64,000 nucleotides of DNA from Bradyrhizobium sp. AZCC 2262 (GTDB lineage: Bacteria > Pseudomonadota > Alphaproteobacteria > Rhizobiales > Xanthobacteraceae). A model generated the notes under the pieces. The model was not told the origin of the DNA, did no database searches, and was given only the letters and a program-made list of their open reading frames with translations. Within the stretch, counting starts at the first letter, position 1. The number at the start of each line of letters is the position of its first letter. The translations under genes were made by a program, and so were the position numbers. Below are positions 43,548 through 53,002 of this stretch, one piece after another. The stretch covers positions 992,001 to 1,056,000 of the forward strand of contig NZ_JAZHRT010000001.1 in NCBI RefSeq assembly GCF_036924535.1, given 5' to 3'.

Positions 43548-44591
43548 GTGCCGATCGAGAACAATTTGGCCAGTAACCTGCAACTGATCGTGCCGAATCT
43601 GCACAGGCGCTATTCGGGCGTCACGGCGACCAACCGGATGGTGGCGCCGAAGCTCGCCCGGATGTACCGGGCGGCATGGCTCGGGCCACACGCGCCCGAC
43701 GGCATCGCGCGGATGGGATTTGCGGAGCTTTTGAAACTCCGGCGTCACGGCACGCCGCTGATCTGGCACGCGCGCCGCAATGACGAGATGATCGCAGGGT
43801 TATTGCTGCGCGCGCTCGGCTGGCCGCTGAAGCTCGTCTTCACTTCGGCCGCACAGCGGCATCACAAGCGGCTGACGCGCTGGCTGATCCGGCAGATGGA
43901 TGCGGTGATCGCCACGTCCGAGCTTTCGGCGTCGTTTCTCAAGCGCCAGGCAACGGTGGTGATGCATGGCGTCGATACTGATGCGTATGCGCCGCCGGCT
44001 GACCGCGCGGCGGCGCTTGCGGAAGCCAAACTGCCGGGGCGTTACGCAATCGGCTGCTTCGGCCGGGTGCGCGCGCAAAAGGGCACCGACGTCTTTGTCG
44101 AGGCGATGTGCCGGCTGTTGCCGCGCTATCCCGATTTCACCGCCATCATCGTCGGCGCTGTCGTGCCGGAGCAGCAGGGATTTGCCAACGGCTTGAAACA
44201 ACAGATCGAGGCCGCCGGACTGCAGTCGCGCATCGTCATCACGGGCGAGCTCGCAATCGAGGAGGTGCAGCGCTGGTATCGGCGGCTGACGATCTATGCC
44301 TTCACCTCGCGCAATGAAGGTTTTGGCCTGACGCTGATCGAGGCGATGTCGTCAGGTGCGGCGCTGGTGGCGGCGCGCGCGGGCGCAGCCGAATTCGTGG
44401 TCGAGGACGGCGTGACCGGCGTGCTGACGCCGCCGGGTGATGCCGATGCGCTGGCCGCCGCATTGGAGCCGCTGATGTGCGATCCGGCATCGGCCATCGC
44501 GATGGGCGAGCGCGCGCGTGCGCGCGTGCTGCAAAAGTTCAGCCTCGATGCGGAAGCGAATGCGATCGCCGCGGTCTATCGTAAGCTATAG
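43548..44591 (+). CDS. Family 4 glycosyltransferase, LpcC-like core sugar transferase
   Basis: A 347-residue GT-B enzyme that moves a sugar from a nucleotide donor to a lipid-linked acceptor at the inner membrane. Donor-site motifs GCFGRVRAQKGTDVFVEAM (about 168-186) and TSRNEGFGLTLIEAMSSG (about 252-269, the EX7E element) are intact. The N-terminal NLHRRYSGVTATNRMVAP is the kind seen in rhizobial LpcC mannosyltransferases of the LPS core, which is my best guess. Starts with GTG after GGAG. Its TAG stop lies at the first bases of an interspersed repeat. Confidence 0.85.
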   Translation: MPIENNLASNLQLIVPNLHRRYSGVTATNRMVAPKLARMYRAAWLGPHAPDGIARMGFAELLKLRRHGTPLIWHARRNDEMIAGLLLRALGWPLKLVFTSAAQRHHKRLTRWLIRQMDAVIATSELSASFLKRQATVVMHGVDTDAYAPPADRAAALAEAKLPGRYAIGCFGRVRAQKGTDVFVEAMCRLLPRYPDFTAIIVGAVVPEQQGFANGLKQQIEAAGLQSRIVITGELAIEEVQRWYRRLTIYAFTSRNEGFGLTLIEAMSSGAALVAARAGAAEFVVEDGVTGVLTPPGDADALAAALEPLMCDPASAIAMGERARARVLQKFSLDAEANAIAAVYRKL

Positions 44592-44690
44592 CGTTTTCGA
44601 GCGAAGTGGATGCCGGTTCGCGCAAGGAAAACGCGTCAAAACAAGGAACAGAGCCCGGTTCTGATGTAATCAGAACCGATCAGGCTCTGG
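44588..44690. repeat. Interspersed repeat, AGCGTTTT...CTCTAG family, copy 3
   Basis: Same family as 15247 and 19249, here ending in hairpin CGGTTCTGAT-GTA-ATCAGAACCG and GGCTCTGG. It fills the gap between two convergent genes and provides the TAG stop of the glycosyltransferase at one end and the last codons and TGA stop of the waaF-type gene at the other. Confidence 0.75.
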
Positions 44691-45714
44691 GCTGAGTGAC
44701 CAGCAGCCGATGCGCCACGTCGGCCACGTAGGCGGGATCGATGTCGCGCATGCAGCGGTGGTCGTTCATGGTGCAGACCGTGCGCTGGCAGGGCTGGCAG
44801 GGCAGCACTGCCTTGGTCTGAAGAACCGTGGCCGCGAGGCCGTTCAGCGGTGCCCACAGATAAGGACTGGTGGGGCCGAAAATGCCGATGGTCGGCGTGC
44901 CGACCGCCGCCGCGATATGCATGAGGCCGGAATCGTTCGAGATGGCGACGCCGGCCGCCGCCATCGCCAGGATGCCGTTGCGCAGGTCAGTGCCGGTGAG
45001 GTCGCGGACCTTGCCGCGGCCGGCGGCAACGATCTCCTGCGCCAGCGCCTTCTCGCCGGGGCCGCCGACCACCCAGACGTCGAGCCCGCGCTCGACCAGG
45101 AGCCGTGCGGCGCCGGGGTAATAGGTCCAGCGTTTGGAGGCGCCGACGGACCCGGGGGCCAGCGCCACCGCCGGGCCTGAGCCCAATTCATTGGCCTGCC
45201 GCCAGCGCGCGATGTCCTCACGCGGCACCACGAGTTGCGGCACCGGCCATTCGCCCGGCAGCGGCACGCCTGCCGGCAGTGCCAATGCGGCATTCTTGTC
45301 GATAAAGCGGAGCAGGGCCTTCTCGCCCCAGCGCATCCGGTTGATCAACCCGAATCGAGCCTCGCCGAAAAACCCCACCCGCTCGGGGATACCGGCCAGC
45401 ATGGGGGCAATCGCGGCCTTCCAGGTGCGGGGCAGGACGAGGGCGGTTCCATAACCCCGGGCGCGCAGTTCCGATGCGAGACCCCACTGCTTCGCCAGCG
45501 CAAGCCGGCTGCGGGGCAGATCCCAGACGATGCCCGCCCGGACGCCCGGCATGTAGTCGACCAGCGGGGCGCAAAGGGGGGTCACCAACAGGTCGACCGG
45601 GCGGTTCGGCCAGCGCTGCTTCAATACCCGCACGACGGTATGGCCGCGGACGAAATCGCCAATCCACATATAGGGGACGATGAGGATCGGCCTGGTGTCG
45701 GCGGCATCCTCCAT
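44680..45714 (-). CDS. waaF: ADP-heptose:LPS heptosyltransferase (family 9)
   Basis: Adds a heptose to the lipopolysaccharide inner core from ADP-heptose. 344 residues with the family 9 features: ILIVPYMWIGDFVRGHTVVR at the N-terminus, VALAPGSVGASKRWTYYPGA (acceptor/donor region), ISNDSGLMHIAAAVGTPTIGIFGPT (ADP-heptose site) and CQPCQRTVC. It is closer to WaaF than WaaC by these motifs. AGGA precedes the ATG at 45714; an ATG at 45744 has no ribosome site but is possible. Divergent from hldD and hldE, which make its donor. Its last residues come from an interspersed repeat. Confidence 0.88.
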   Translation of the reverse strand: MEDAADTRPILIVPYMWIGDFVRGHTVVRVLKQRWPNRPVDLLVTPLCAPLVDYMPGVRAGIVWDLPRSRLALAKQWGLASELRARGYGTALVLPRTWKAAIAPMLAGIPERVGFFGEARFGLINRMRWGEKALLRFIDKNAALALPAGVPLPGEWPVPQLVVPREDIARWRQANELGSGPAVALAPGSVGASKRWTYYPGAARLLVERGLDVWVVGGPGEKALAQEIVAAGRGKVRDLTGTDLRNGILAMAAAGVAISNDSGLMHIAAAVGTPTIGIFGPTSPYLWAPLNGLAATVLQTKAVLPCQPCQRTVCTMNDHRCMRDIDPAYVADVAHRLLVTQPRA

Positions 45715-45904
45715 TTCGATCCTATCTGGTGAATTTGTATTCATACTTTGATTATATCGCCACTAACCAGTTGCGGCCCCGTCGGTAACCGCTCCGCATC
45801 GACAGGTAAAGCTGTCGATTGGCCTTCACTTGCCCAAGATACAAAGTTGCCTGCCGCGCGGGAGTGGGGCAAAGCTTTGCCGGACAATCATGGCAGGGGA
45901 TGGC

Positions 45905-46882
45905 ATGTTGCTGGTGACCGGGGGCGCCGGTTTTATCGGATCGAACGTCGTGGCCGCGTTAAATGACGCCGGCCGGGACGTGGTCGTGTGCGACGTGCTC
46001 GGCCATGACGGCAAATGGCGCAATCTGGCCAAGCGCCGGCTCGCCGATATCGTGCCGCCCTCGGAACTGATGGACTGGCTGAAGGGCCGCCGGCTGGAGG
46101 CCGTCATTCACCTCGGCGCCATCTCCGAGACCACGGCGACCGACGGCGATCTGGTGATCGAGACCAATTTCCGGCTGTCGATGCGGCTTTTGGACTGGTG
46201 CACGGCGAACGCCACGCCGCTGATCTACGCGTCCTCGGCGGCGACCTATGGCGACGGCGGCGACGGCTTTGGCGATGACCAGTCCATGGACGCGCTGAAG
46301 AAGCTGCGGCCGATGAACCTCTACGGCTGGAGCAAGCATCTGTTCGACATGGCGGTGGCCGAACGCGCCGCGCGCGGCGAACGGCTGCCGCCGCAATGGG
46401 CCGGATTGAAGTTCTTCAACGTGTTTGGCCCCAACGAATATCACAAGGGCACGATGATGAGCGTGCTGGCGCGGCGCTTCGACGACGTCAAGGCCGGGCG
46501 CCCCGTGCAATTGTTCAAGTCGCACCGCGAAGGCATCGCCGACGGCGACCAGCGCCGCGACTTCATCTATGTCGACGATGTCGTGCGCGTGACGATGTGG
46601 CTGCTGGCTGCGCCCGGCGTCAGCGGCATCTTCAACGTCGGCACCGGCACCGCGCGCAGCTTTCGCGACCTGATGCTGTCGGCTTATGCGGCACTCGGCG
46701 CCCAGCCGAACATTGAGTATATCGATATGCCCGTAGCGATCCGCGGCAGCTATCAATACTTCACCCAGAGCGAAGTCGATCGGCTGCTGCGCGCCGGATA
46801 CAACGGCGGCTTCACCGCGCTGGAAGACGCGGTCGAGCGTTACGTGAAGGGTTTTCTCGATCGCGACGATCGCTTTCGCTGA
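45905..46882 (+). CDS. hldD: ADP-L-glycero-D-manno-heptose-6-epimerase
   Basis: Final step of ADP-heptose synthesis: inverts C6 of ADP-D-glycero-D-manno-heptose. 325 residues with NADP motif VTGGAGFIGSNVVAAL, GAISETTATDGDLV, SSAATYGDGGDGF, catalytic Tyr in MNLYGWSKHLFD and FFNVFGPNEYHKG(S/T)M, which are specific to HldD/RfaD. Start chosen at 45905, where AGGGG lies upstream; an ATG at 45890 is possible. It is followed after 18 bases by hldE, the preceding pathway enzyme. Confidence 0.95.
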   Translation: MLLVTGGAGFIGSNVVAALNDAGRDVVVCDVLGHDGKWRNLAKRRLADIVPPSELMDWLKGRRLEAVIHLGAISETTATDGDLVIETNFRLSMRLLDWCTANATPLIYASSAATYGDGGDGFGDDQSMDALKKLRPMNLYGWSKHLFDMAVAERAARGERLPPQWAGLKFFNVFGPNEYHKGTMMSVLARRFDDVKAGRPVQLFKSHREGIADGDQRRDFIYVDDVVRVTMWLLAAPGVSGIFNVGTGTARSFRDLMLSAYAALGAQPNIEYIDMPVAIRGSYQYFTQSEVDRLLRAGYNGGFTALEDAVERYVKGFLDRDDRFR

Positions 46883-46900
46883 TAGGCACCAGGTGGACAG

Positions 46901-48373
46901 ATGTTTGATTTTGAAGCCCTGAGCCAGGCGATCCCGCGTCAGACCGTGCTCTGCGTCGGCGACCTCATGCTCGACGAATTCGTCTATGGCGAGGTGTCGC
47001 GCATTTCGCCGGAAGCGCCGGCGCCGGTCATCGCGGTCCAGCGCAGCGAGACCAATATCGGCGGCGCCGGCAATGTCGCCCGCAACATCGCCGCTCTCGG
47101 CGCGCGCTGCATCTTTGCAGGTCTGGTCGGCGAGGACGAGGCGGGCGCGAAACTGAAGGCCGATCTGGCGCGGGAGAAGCTGATCGAGGCCGTGCTGGTC
47201 ACCGATTCCTCCCGCCCGACGACGCGCAAGGTGCGCTTCGTCTCCGAGCATTTTTCCACCCACATGCTGCGCGCGGATTGGGAGCAGGCCGTTGCTGCCT
47301 CGGCCGAGATCGAGCAAAAGCTGATCGACGCGATCCTGCCGCAGGTCGCACGCGCCGATATCGTGCTGCTGTCCGACTACGCCAAGGGCGTGCTGACGGC
47401 GCGCGTCATCCGCAACATCATCGACGCCGCGAAGAAGCTCGGCAAGCGCGTGATCGTCGATCCCAAGAGCGCCAATTTCGCGATCTATCGCGGCGCCACG
47501 TTGCTGACGCCGAATCGCAAGGAATTTGCCGAAGCCACCCGCAGCCGCGCCGAGACCGACCAGAGCATTGCCGGCGCGGCGCAGGACGCGATGGTTCTGG
47601 CCGATTGCGAGGCGATGCTGGTGACGCAAAGCGAACACGGCATGACGCTGGTGGCTCGCGGCGGCGAGGCGATCCATGTGCCGGCGTTGCCGGTCAAGGT
47701 GCGCGACGTTTCGGGGGCGGGCGACACGGTCGCCGCCGCGCTGGCGCTGGCGCTTGCGGCCGGGGCCGACTGGGAGACCGCGCTGCGGATGGCGAATGCG
47801 GCGGCGGCGGTTGCGGTCGGCAAGAAGGGCACTGCGACCGTGACGCCGGCGGAGTTGCGGCGGAAAATCCTCCCCCATGCGTCGCTGGCGGCCGAAGAGA
47901 AGATCGTGCCTGTTGGCGGCGATCTCGATGCACATCTGGCGGAGTGGCGCCGGCAGGGGCTGCGCATCGGCTTCACCAATGGCTGTTTCGACATCTTGCA
48001 TCCCGGCCATGTCAAGGTGCTGACGGCCTCGCGCGGCGCCTGCGACCGGCTGATCGTCGGCCTCAACAGCGACGCCTCGGTGAGGCGGTTGAAGGGCGAG
48101 GGACGTCCGGTTCAGGACGAGGGCGCACGCGCCGAGGTGCTGGCCGCGCTCGAAGCGGTCGATCTCGTCGCGATCTTCGAGGACGACACGCCGATCGAAC
48201 TGATCACGAAAGTGAGGCCGAGCGTGCTGGTCAAGGGCGGAGACTATACCCGCGAGCAGGTCGTCGGCCATGAGATCGTCGAGGCTGCCGGCGGCGAGGT
48301 CGTGCTCGTCGACATTATGCCGGGCCACAGCACGACGTCGCTGGTCGACCGCGCGCGGGGAGGCAAGGCGTGA
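46901..48373 (+). CDS. hldE: Bifunctional heptose-7-phosphate kinase / heptose-1-phosphate adenylyltransferase
   Basis: Phosphorylates D-glycero-D-manno-heptose 7-phosphate, then adenylates the 1-phosphate to ADP-heptose. 490 residues in two domains: a ribokinase-type kinase (about 1-330, with [17 protein letters not shown] and the [17 protein letters not shown] anion hole) and a nucleotidyltransferase (about 340-490, with [15 protein letters not shown] holding the HxGH motif). Both active sites look intact. The GTG of the O-antigen ligase gene overlaps its stop. Confidence 0.97.
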   Translation: MFDFEALSQAIPRQTVLCVGDLMLDEFVYGEVSRISPEAPAPVIAVQRSETNIGGAGNVARNIAALGARCIFAGLVGEDEAGAKLKADLAREKLIEAVLVTDSSRPTTRKVRFVSEHFSTHMLRADWEQAVAASAEIEQKLIDAILPQVARADIVLLSDYAKGVLTARVIRNIIDAAKKLGKRVIVDPKSANFAIYRGATLLTPNRKEFAEATRSRAETDQSIAGAAQDAMVLADCEAMLVTQSEHGMTLVARGGEAIHVPALPVKVRDVSGAGDTVAAALALALAAGADWETALRMANAAAAVAVGKKGTATVTPAELRRKILPHASLAAEEKIVPVGGDLDAHLAEWRRQGLRIGFTNGCFDILHPGHVKVLTASRGACDRLIVGLNSDASVRRLKGEGRPVQDEGARAEVLAALEAVDLVAIFEDDTPIELITKVRPSVLVKGGDYTREQVVGHEIVEAAGGEVVLVDIMPGHSTTSLVDRARGGKA

Positions 48374-49647
48374 GCCTGAGCGCTGCGGCTCCACCGATGT
48401 TGCTGGTGCGGCGGTACTGGCGTGACCGGGCGCTGTGGACGACGATTGCGGACGTCTTTGCAATTCTGGCCGCGCTCGCCTTGCCCTGGTCGACGACGCT
48501 GGTGGCGATCTTCGTGCCCTGCTGGCTCGGCGCCGTGGCATGGGTGATGGACTGGCGGGACTACGGCCGCCTGCTGAAACAGCCGATCTGCTATTTGCCG
48601 TTTGCGCTGGTCGGTCTGGCTCTCATCGGCACGCTCTGGTCGGACGCGACATGGAGTGCGCGGCTTTACGCCGTCGCTCCCACCCTCAAGCTGCTGGTGT
48701 TGCCCGGACTGTTCTATCATTTCGAGCGGTCGTCGCGCGGGATGTGGGTCTTTGTCGCCTTCCTGGTGTCCTGCGTGCTGCTGATGGCCGTATCGTGGCT
48801 GGTTACGATTGATCCCAGCTTCACGCTGAAGACCCCGAATGAGCCGGGGGCGCGCGGCATCTTCGTCAAGAACTATATCGACCAGAGCCAGGAGTTTGCG
48901 CTGTGCGTGGTAGCGCTGGCCTATCCGATCATCCGCCTGCTGCGCACCAACCGGATCTGGCAGGCGCTGGTGCTGGGCGCGATCTCGCTCGGATTTCTCG
49001 TCAACATGGTGTTTGTGACCGTCTCGCGGACGGCCATCGTTACGATGCCGATCATGGCAGGCGTATTTGCGCTGCTTCACCTGAAGCGGCGAACGAGCCT
49101 GATCCTCATTGGCGTCATGCTCGTGCTGGCTGGCCTGCTCTGGTTTGCCACGCCTGACGTGCGGTGGGGACCGCAAAGCCTGCTCAGGGACTATCGGTAC
49201 TACAAGACGGACGAGCATGTGACGTCGATCGGGCTCCGGCTGGAGTTCTGGCAAAAATCGCTGCGGTTCATTTCGGAGGCGCCGGTCATCGGCCACGGAA
49301 CAGGTTCGATGCGCGGGCTGTTCGAGCGGGCCGCGACCAACCACGAGCCGAAGGATCAGGTTATTGCCAATCCGCACAACCAGACGTTGAACATTGCGGT
49401 GCAGTGGGGTATGGTTGGGGTCATCCTGTTATACGCGATGTGGCTGGTGCATCTTCTGCTGTTTCGTGGCGAGGGGCTCGTCGCCTGGATCGGATTGCTT
49501 GTCGTGGTGCAGAATATCTTCACCTCGCTGTTCAATTCGCACCTCTTCGATTTTCATGAGGGATGGATGTATGTGCTGGGAGTCGGGGTTGCGGGCGGTA
49601 TGACGCTCGCGGCCAAGCAACGCAATCAACTGGCCGAACGGCGATGA
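48370..49647 (+). CDS. O-antigen ligase family membrane protein (first of a tandem pair)
   Basis: A 425-residue protein with about eleven membrane segments and the Wzy_C/WaaL-type large periplasmic loop. The loop carries [14 protein letters not shown] and the histidine of [14 protein letters not shown]; both features are needed in ligases that join O-polysaccharide to lipid A-core. GTG start overlaps hldE. Highly similar in order and sequence to the next gene, so the two arose by tandem duplication. Members of this fold can also be polymerases (Wzy), so ligase is the likely but not sole reading. Confidence 0.87.
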   Translation: MSLSAAAPPMLLVRRYWRDRALWTTIADVFAILAALALPWSTTLVAIFVPCWLGAVAWVMDWRDYGRLLKQPICYLPFALVGLALIGTLWSDATWSARLYAVAPTLKLLVLPGLFYHFERSSRGMWVFVAFLVSCVLLMAVSWLVTIDPSFTLKTPNEPGARGIFVKNYIDQSQEFALCVVALAYPIIRLLRTNRIWQALVLGAISLGFLVNMVFVTVSRTAIVTMPIMAGVFALLHLKRRTSLILIGVMLVLAGLLWFATPDVRWGPQSLLRDYRYYKTDEHVTSIGLRLEFWQKSLRFISEAPVIGHGTGSMRGLFERAATNHEPKDQVIANPHNQTLNIAVQWGMVGVILLYAMWLVHLLLFRGEGLVAWIGLLVVVQNIFTSLFNSHLFDFHEGWMYVLGVGVAGGMTLAAKQRNQLAERR

Positions 49648-50957
49648 CGGCGGATAGCGGGCGTATTGAGATGAATTTCATCGGCTCGATGGTCTCTCGA
49701 CTGCTTTCATCCGCGCGCGATCCGGCGGTACGGATTTTCAACGTCGATCTTATCGCGGTGCTGGTAGCGGTGTTATTGCCGTGGTCGACCAGCGGCGTGG
49801 GCATCGGCATGCTGCTCTGGCTTGCCGCTCTGGCCGCGACCCTCGAACTGCGCCCGTTCCTGCGATCGTTGCAGCGTCCAATCTGCGCGCTGCCGATCGC
49901 GCTCGTTGCGCTTGCGGCGCTGGGAACCCTGTGGTCGGACGCACTCTGGGGCGCGCGCCTCTATGCGCTGAGCCCGGCGACGAAGCTGCTCTTTCTGCCG
50001 TTCCTGTTCTATCATTTCGAGCGCTCGACGCGCGGCATGTGGGTATTCATCGCGTTCCTGGTGTCCTGCACGCTGCTGACGGCCGCGTCCTGGATGGTTG
50101 CGATTGATCCCAGCCTTTCGCTGAAGGCTCCCGGCGAGGCGACAGGGCACGGCATCTTCGTCAAGAACTACATCGACCAGAGCCAGGAATTCGTGTTGTG
50201 CACGGTCGTGCTTGCTTTCCCCATCATCACGCTGCTGCGAGAAGGGAAAATCCGGCAAGCGCTGTTGCTGACCTTGGTCGCGGCGAACTTTGTCGTCAAC
50301 ATGGTGTTCGTCGTCGTGTCGCGCACGGCACTGGTGACGCTGCCGGTGATGCTCGCTGTGTTCGCAATGGCGCACCTGAAATGGCGTACCAACATCATGC
50401 TGTTCGTCGCCGCCGCCATGCTCGGCGCGCTGGCCTGGACGCTATCGCCTCATCTGCAGGCGACGACCGACAAGTTCACGCGGGACTACCAGATCTACAA
50501 GGAATTCAACCAGCCGACATCGATCGGGCTGCGGCTCGAATTCTGGGAGAAGTCGTTGCGGTTCTTTGCCGAGGCGCCGGTCATCGGCCACGGCACGGGA
50601 TCGACGCGCCGGCTGTTCGAGGCGGCGGCGACCGGCCCTGCCGTGCTGGCGCAGGGGCAGGTGATCGGGAACCCGCACAACCAGACCCTTAACGTCGCGG
50701 TCCAGTGGGGCACGGTCGGGGTCGTGATCCTGTATGCGATGTGGCTTTCGCATTTCGCGCTGTTTCGCGGCGAGGGGCTGGCGGCCTGGATCGGGCTGAT
50801 GGTGGTGCTGCAGAACGTGTTCAGTTCGCTGTTCAACTCGCATCTATTCGATTTTCATGAAGGCTGGATGTATGTGCTGGGCGTCGGCATAGCCGGTGGC
50901 ATGGTGCTACGCGCCAGATCGGAGGCCGCGGAATCTTCCGGAACAGTCCGGCCATGA
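49644..50957 (+). CDS. O-antigen ligase family membrane protein (second of a tandem pair)
   Basis: A 437-residue paralogue of the preceding gene. It shares [12 protein letters not shown], the [14 protein letters not shown] loop and a nearly identical C-terminus ([19 protein letters not shown]). The start ATG at 49644 overlaps the stop of the first copy as ATGA. The N-terminal 25 residues and the segment before the loop histidine (an insert around GPAVLAQGQ) differ from copy one, which may mean a different donor or acceptor. About eleven membrane segments. Confidence 0.87.
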   Translation: MTADSGRIEMNFIGSMVSRLLSSARDPAVRIFNVDLIAVLVAVLLPWSTSGVGIGMLLWLAALAATLELRPFLRSLQRPICALPIALVALAALGTLWSDALWGARLYALSPATKLLFLPFLFYHFERSTRGMWVFIAFLVSCTLLTAASWMVAIDPSLSLKAPGEATGHGIFVKNYIDQSQEFVLCTVVLAFPIITLLREGKIRQALLLTLVAANFVVNMVFVVVSRTALVTLPVMLAVFAMAHLKWRTNIMLFVAAAMLGALAWTLSPHLQATTDKFTRDYQIYKEFNQPTSIGLRLEFWEKSLRFFAEAPVIGHGTGSTRRLFEAAATGPAVLAQGQVIGNPHNQTLNVAVQWGTVGVVILYAMWLSHFALFRGEGLAAWIGLMVVLQNVFSSLFNSHLFDFHEGWMYVLGVGIAGGMVLRARSEAAESSGTVRP

Positions 50958-51042
50958 TCGCTGGCATGCGCGCCGCAGATAAGATATCAGCGGGCCAGGG
51001 ACGCCTTGCAAATCCCGATCGTTTCCGCAGCCGGCCATTGGA

Positions 51043-52959
51043 ATGACGCCTCTTTCGCAACTGACCCGTCGCAATTACCTGATCGCAGCGCATGATGCGC
51101 TGGCGACAGCGTTTGCGCTGCTCGCAAGCTTCTATCTGCGCTTCGAGGGAGGCGAGGCCTTCTATGCCCGCCTGCCGCTGTTGCTGCGTATTCTGCCCCT
51201 CTTCATCGTTTTCAGCGTCGTGATCTGCTACGTCTTTAACCTGACGACGACGAAATGGCGTTTCATTTCGCTCCCCGATGCGCTGAACATCATGCGTGTG
51301 GCCAGCGTTCTGACGGTGGCGCTCATCGTGCTGGACTATGCCTTCATTTTCGGGGCATCGAGCGGCAAGGCGCCGGTGCTGTTCGGCCGCATCACCATCG
51401 TGCTCTACTGGTTCCTCCAGGTGTTCGCGCTGAGCGCGCTCCGTTTCGGCTATCGCTATTTCCGTTACTCGCGCGTTCGTCGCCATGCCCAGACCGAAGG
51501 GGCGTCGTCGACGCTGCTGATCGGCCGCGCCGCCGACGCCGAGGTGCTGTTGCGCGCAATCGAGAGCGGCGCGGTCAAGCACCTTTGGCCGGTCGGCGTG
51601 CTGTCGCCGTCGGCCGCGGACCGCGGCCAGTCGATCCGCAACGTGCCGGTGCTCGGCGGCCTCGACGATGTCGAGGATGTGGTGCGCGATTATGCCGGAC
51701 GAGGAAAACCGATCTCGCGAATCGTGATGACCCCGTCGGCGTTCGAACCCGAGGCGCATCCCGAGGCGGTCCTGATGCGCGCCAAGCGGCTCGGCCTGTT
51801 CGTCAGCCGCCTGCCATCGCTCGAAAGCGGCGATGTGCCGAGGCTGACCAATGTCGCCGTCGAAGACCTGCTGCTGCGGCCGAGCGAGAAGATCGACTAC
51901 GCGAGGCTCGAAACGCTGGTGAAAGGCAAGGCGGTGATCGTCACCGGCGGCGGCGGCTCGATCGGTTCGGAGATCTGCGACCGCGTCGCGACCTTCGGCG
52001 CCGCGCGGCTGCTGGTGATCGAGCATTCCGAACCGGCGCTTTATGCGGTGACGGAGGCGCTGGCGGCGCGCGCGGCCAATGCCGTGATCGAGGGCCGTAT
52101 CGCCGATATCCGCGATCGTGACCGGATCATGAACCTGATGCGGGAATTCAAGCCCGATATCGTTTTCCATGCCGCCGCCCTGAAGCACGTGCCGATCCTC
52201 GAGCGCGACTGGAGCGAGGGCGTCAAGACCAACATCTTCGGGTCGGTCAACGTCGCCGACGCCGCGCGGGCGGCGGGTGCAACCGCAATGGTGATGATCT
52301 CGACCGACAAGGCGATCGAGCCAGTCTCGATGCTGGGCCTGACCAAGCGCTTTGCCGAAATGTATTGCCAGGCGCTCGACCATGACCTGATGACGCAATC
52401 GGACGGCAAGCCGCACATGCGGCTGATTTCGGTGCGGTTCGGCAACGTGCTGGCCTCCAACGGATCGGTGGTGCCGAAATTCAAGGCACAGATCGAGGCC
52501 GGCGGCCCGGTCACGGTGACGCATCCGGACATGGTCCGCTACTTCATGACCATCCGCGAAGCCTGCGATCTTGTGCTGACCGCGGCCACCCATGCGCTGA
52601 CGCCGGCGCGGCCCGATGTCTCCGTCTACGTCCTCAACATGGGGCAGCCGGTCAAGATCGTGGAGCTTGCCGAGCGGATGATCCGCCTGTCCGGCCTCGA
52701 ACCCGGCATCGATATCGAGGTGGTGTTCAGCGGCATGCGGCCGGGCGAACGGCTGAACGAGATCCTGTTCGCCAGCGAGGAGCCGCCGGTGGAGATCGGG
52801 GTCGCCGGCATCATGGCGGCCAAGCCGAACGAGCCACCGATGCAGACCTTGAGCAAATGGCTCGCGGCGCTGGAGGATGCGATTGCGCGGGACGACCGTT
52901 CCACCATCCGCGCGGTGCTCAAGGATGCCGTGCCCGAATTCGGCTCGAACGCCGCCTGA
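51043..52959 (+). CDS. CapD/WbpM-like membrane-bound nucleotide-sugar dehydratase
   Basis: A 638-residue enzyme of the long UDP-GlcNAc 4,6-dehydratase group (WbpM, CapD, PglF). Four N-terminal membrane helices (about 12-135), an inner Rossmann-like domain (about 150-270), then the catalytic domain with VTGGGGSIGSEICDRV near 300, FHAAALKHVP and STDKAIEP. At the usual catalytic tyrosine position (four before the lysine of GLTKR, K435) there is L431; WbpM types have methionine there. Product would be a 4-keto-6-deoxy sugar for O-chain. Start ATG at 51043. Confidence 0.88.
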   Translation: MTPLSQLTRRNYLIAAHDALATAFALLASFYLRFEGGEAFYARLPLLLRILPLFIVFSVVICYVFNLTTTKWRFISLPDALNIMRVASVLTVALIVLDYAFIFGASSGKAPVLFGRITIVLYWFLQVFALSALRFGYRYFRYSRVRRHAQTEGASSTLLIGRAADAEVLLRAIESGAVKHLWPVGVLSPSAADRGQSIRNVPVLGGLDDVEDVVRDYAGRGKPISRIVMTPSAFEPEAHPEAVLMRAKRLGLFVSRLPSLESGDVPRLTNVAVEDLLLRPSEKIDYARLETLVKGKAVIVTGGGGSIGSEICDRVATFGAARLLVIEHSEPALYAVTEALAARAANAVIEGRIADIRDRDRIMNLMREFKPDIVFHAAALKHVPILERDWSEGVKTNIFGSVNVADAARAAGATAMVMISTDKAIEPVSMLGLTKRFAEMYCQALDHDLMTQSDGKPHMRLISVRFGNVLASNGSVVPKFKAQIEAGGPVTVTHPDMVRYFMTIREACDLVLTAATHALTPARPDVSVYVLNMGQPVKIVELAERMIRLSGLEPGIDIEVVFSGMRPGERLNEILFASEEPPVEIGVAGIMAAKPNEPPMQTLSKWLAALEDAIARDDRSTIRAVLKDAVPEFGSNAA

Positions 52960-53002
52960 ACTTTTTCGGTGCCCGCCGGCCGTGCGGGCCGTTTCGAAAG
53001 CC

